Origin: a virus
Reading direction: 5' to 3' (one strand)
Virus record (IMG/VR): IMGVR_UViG_3300005617_000229
Coordinates: 1 to 49,673 of that record
Length of the DNA: 49,673 bases
Below the pieces are notes generated by a model. That model saw nothing but the letters and a program-made list of their open reading frames with translations. It searched no databases and was not told the origin of the DNA. Position numbers and translations under genes: made by a program. Numbering within the stretch: the first letter of the stretch is position 1; every line of letters starts with the position of its first letter. Below, in pieces: positions 48,099 through 49,673 of this stretch.

Positions 48099-48778
48099 GT
48101 CGGGAGTGTAGCAGATGGATCGTTGTATTCGCTCGGATGAAGCGCGAAACCCATCCTAGACGGCGGGGCTGGTAGGGGCATCCAATGGGTGACGGGAGCC
48201 GCAGTCATTCCAGCCTTTTCCCATCCGTATTCGGCGGAGACGTAGCGCCCGAAACTAAAAGCCCATGCGCCGCTGCCGATGCTTGAAAAGCAAAGAACGA
48301 GCGTTCCGAGAGGTTCCGGCAGGCGTTCGGTGACGGGAATCCAGCGGGGAAGCGTAACGACCTCGCGCCAAATCCATCGGCGACTCTCGCCGCGATCACG
48401 GATGAATTCTCGCTGCGCGGTGATCTTCGCGATGCCGTTTTCGGGGTCGAATTTCCCCATCCGGATAGTCCGGTAGATATCGCGACCTGAACCGTTCTGG
48501 CAGTCGGGGTAGGGGCACTTCGGAATGCCGGAATAGTCGTGCTCGGCGCAGGTGTGTGTGCCCCAGTCGTATTCAGGCAGATGAGCCTCGATTGTTAGCC
48601 CGTGCGGCTTCTGAAAATCGACAGAGAAACGCTGCTTTACTGGGTATTTTACGGAGTCACCGACTTGCGGATCTTTGGCGGTCAGGCGCTCTATCTCGGC
48701 GATGAGGGTGTCGATGTGCGGGTTCGGTACGTCGCGCTCGGCGTTGTCGGCTCGGATGGCTTCCAGATCAATCGGCAC
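48095..48778 (-). CDS. protein with C-terminal DUF551-like domain
   Basis: 227 residues. The N-terminal helix (DLEAIRADNAERDVP...HIDTLIAEIERL) is followed by a beta part with HTCAEHDYSGIPKCPYPDCQNG, a possible zinc site. From about residue 140 the DUF551 pattern appears (RWIPVTERLPEPLGTLVLCFSS, VTHWMPLPAPP). Such composite proteins are common in phages and unexplained. Confidence 0.75.
   Translation of the reverse strand: MPIDLEAIRADNAERDVPNPHIDTLIAEIERLTAKDPQVGDSVKYPVKQRFSVDFQKPHGLTIEAHLPEYDWGTHTCAEHDYSGIPKCPYPDCQNGSGRDIYRTIRMGKFDPENGIAKITAQREFIRDRGESRRWIWREVVTLPRWIPVTERLPEPLGTLVLCFSSIGSGAWAFSFGRYVSAEYGWEKAGMTAAPVTHWMPLPAPPSRMGFALHPSEYNDPSATLPT
48105..48113 (-). promoter_or_regulatory. late-type extended -10 promoter (TGCTACACT)
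   Basis: TGCTACACT, then 6 bases (cccgac), then the ATG at 48098. It lies inside the 3' end of the DUF551-type gene. This site is the clearest evidence that the motif is a promoter rather than an intergenic coincidence, because it repeats the spacing of the sites at 32137 and 36008. Confidence 0.65.
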
Positions 48779-49039
48779 TCAGAGCCTCCATTCAAGCGGT
48801 ATCTCGCGCCCACCATCTAACTCTTCTGTAATAAACCAGTTCGGAGGATTGATAGCTCGCTTGCTCATGTTGCCGATGACAACATGGTCACCCCCGTAAG
48901 TGGCGAGGTTTGCGATGCGTAAATCTCCGTGAGCGCGAGCGTCGATACCGCTCATGTACGTGTGGTTTAAGGCGTGGACCGCCACCGGCAAATCCGGATT
49001 GCACCGACTAAGGATTTCGATCAACTCGGAGACTTTCAC
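48779..49039 (-). CDS. hypothetical protein, 86 residues
   Basis: Starts at a GTG (49039) overlapping the previous stop by 4 bases. The start (KVSELIEILSRCNPDLPVAVHA) matches a frequent phage/bacterial small-protein start in which a helix is followed by a beta strand; the rest is beta-rich. The function of this group is unknown to me. Confidence 0.65.
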   Translation of the reverse strand: MKVSELIEILSRCNPDLPVAVHALNHTYMSGIDARAHGDLRIANLATYGGDHVVIGNMSKRAINPPNWFITEELDGGREIPLEWRL

Positions 49040-49374
49040 GGCAGCCTCAATTCGGACTCCCCGAGGACCGCGCCGCCAGTCAGAGAGGCGTACATTTTGG
49101 CGATTCGATCGTCGAAGGAGGCAACGTCGAAGTCACCCTTGGGGAGCGCCTTGCCGTTCGCAGCTTCGATCGAGGCGATGAGGCACAGGACGAATAGATC
49201 GCCCGCCCATTGAAGCCGGTCAGGCTCGGAGATTCGGGTGAGAGCGGTTGATTTCGCATCGGCCAGCTCGCGCGAACTGAGCGGCGTTATGTGCCAGTTA
49301 GCGCCGGTCGATGGGACGAAAACATGAGCCATCTGGCAGTCGGCGAACTGACACGGGAGCATCGAATGTTTCAT
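49036..49374 (-). CDS. hypothetical protein, first gene of the right-end leftward unit
   Basis: 112 residues from the ATG at 49374, which lies 7 bases after the -10 of a strong promoter and has no ribosome site, so the mRNA is probably leaderless. The first 25 residues have two cysteines and several histidines (KHSMLPCQFADCQMAHVF), and the rest is helical (GDLFVLCLIASIEAANG, VASFDDRIAKMYASL). No family was recognised. Confidence 0.65.
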   Translation of the reverse strand: MKHSMLPCQFADCQMAHVFVPSTGANWHITPLSSRELADAKSTALTRISEPDRLQWAGDLFVLCLIASIEAANGKALPKGDFDVASFDDRIAKMYASLTGGAVLGESELRLP

Positions 49375-49381
49375 GTCGAGC

Positions 49382-49410
49382 AACTTGGGCCCGAGAGGGC
49401 GGATTGTCAA
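49382..49410 (-). promoter_or_regulatory. early-type promoter, leaderless arrangement
   Basis: TTGACA (49410-49405), 17-base spacer, CAAGTT (49387-49382), 7 bases, then the ATG at 49374. It has the same layout and spacing as the rightward promoter at 11671-11699 and should drive 49374 down to 46885. Confidence 0.7.
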
Positions 49411-49429
49411 GGGGTGGGGCAAAAAAGGC

Positions 49430-49673
49430 CACTCGGCGGCTCGCTGTTGACGGGGCGCGACCCCATCACGTTTCGAGTACCGCCGAGTGTAGGCGCGAAG
49501 GGCCCGAAAAGAGGGTAGCAGAATTGGGTATTTTTTGTGGTGTCGAATGGACTTTCGCGACCACCCTCCCTTCGAGGTACCGGGGGAGGGGGCCTACCAC
49601 CCCCTCTTCGGCGACTCACCCGCTGAGCAACTTTGCGCTTCAAAGTTCTCCGACTTTCACCGAGAATGTGCCA
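49430..49673. other. right-end non-coding stretch with hairpins
   Basis: No gene is seen. A perfect 10-bp inverted repeat (CACTCGGCGG at 49430-49439, CCGCCGAGTG at 49480-49489) surrounds a GGGG-CGCGA-CCCC hairpin. Further right lie a GAGGGGG/CCCCCTC hairpin with a 7-base loop and an AACTTTG-CGCTT-CAAAGTT hairpin. The roles are unknown. If the genome is circular, this part adjoins the folded region at the left end. Confidence 0.4.

Noticed and set aside
1-49673. Integrase, tRNA genes, CRISPR arrays, insertion sequences, direct terminal repeats
   Set aside because: Looked for by motif and repeat; none seen. Absence of an integrase does not exclude plasmid-like or other lysogeny.

Overview
The window looks like the (near-)complete genome of a short-tailed, double-stranded DNA bacteriophage of a GC-rich host. 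It holds both terminase proteins, a portal, a major capsid protein, a head-tail adaptor, a large tail/stabilisation-type protein, internal virion proteins, an endolysin with candidate holins, a YqaJ/RecT recombination pair and a replication-initiation-type protein. I see no tape measure, tail tube or sheath, which favours a podovirus. I see no DNA polymerase, RNA polymerase, integrase or tRNA gene, so replication and transcription probably rely on the host. The host is not directly identifiable. One secreted protein (8623-9903) resembles, from memory, surface proteins common in Acidobacteriota, but this is weak.

Layout. 1-342: a strongly folded, apparently non-coding stretch ending in an intrinsic terminator. 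487-2579 (+): seven small genes. 2660-5288 (-): a cargo-like operon headed by an XRE regulator and containing a Thg1-like 3'-5' nucleotidyltransferase flanked by two lipoproteins. 5326-11116 (-): early operon with a clan GH-A-type glycosidase, two MazG-like proteins, a cupin-like protein and a large secreted protein. 11117-11706: divergent control region. 11707-20437 (+): early/middle operon with YqaJ, RecT, replication protein, second XRE protein, VRR-NUC nuclease, DNA methyltransferase and endolysin. 20434-46213 (-): late operon running from terminase through portal, scaffold-like, capsid, adaptor and tail genes to internal virion proteins and candidate lysis proteins. It is interrupted by two HNH endonucleases and one + strand secreted 'moron' (32229-32528). 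46242-46888 (+) and 46885-49374 (-) are two more short units; 49375-49673 is non-coding.

Regulation is unusually legible. One set of promoters resembles sigma70 sites (TTGACA, about 17 bp, then a -10 keeping A2 and T6). Four of these put the start codon exactly 7 bases after the -10, which implies leaderless mRNAs. A second set, TGnTACACT without a -35, lies 6 bases before late-gene starts. The XRE gene's promoter carries a perfect palindrome filling its 17-bp spacer. Inside operons nearly every gene starts in a 4-base ATGA/GTGA/TTGA or 1-base TGATG overlap with the gene before it; this was used to choose many GTG and two TTG starts.
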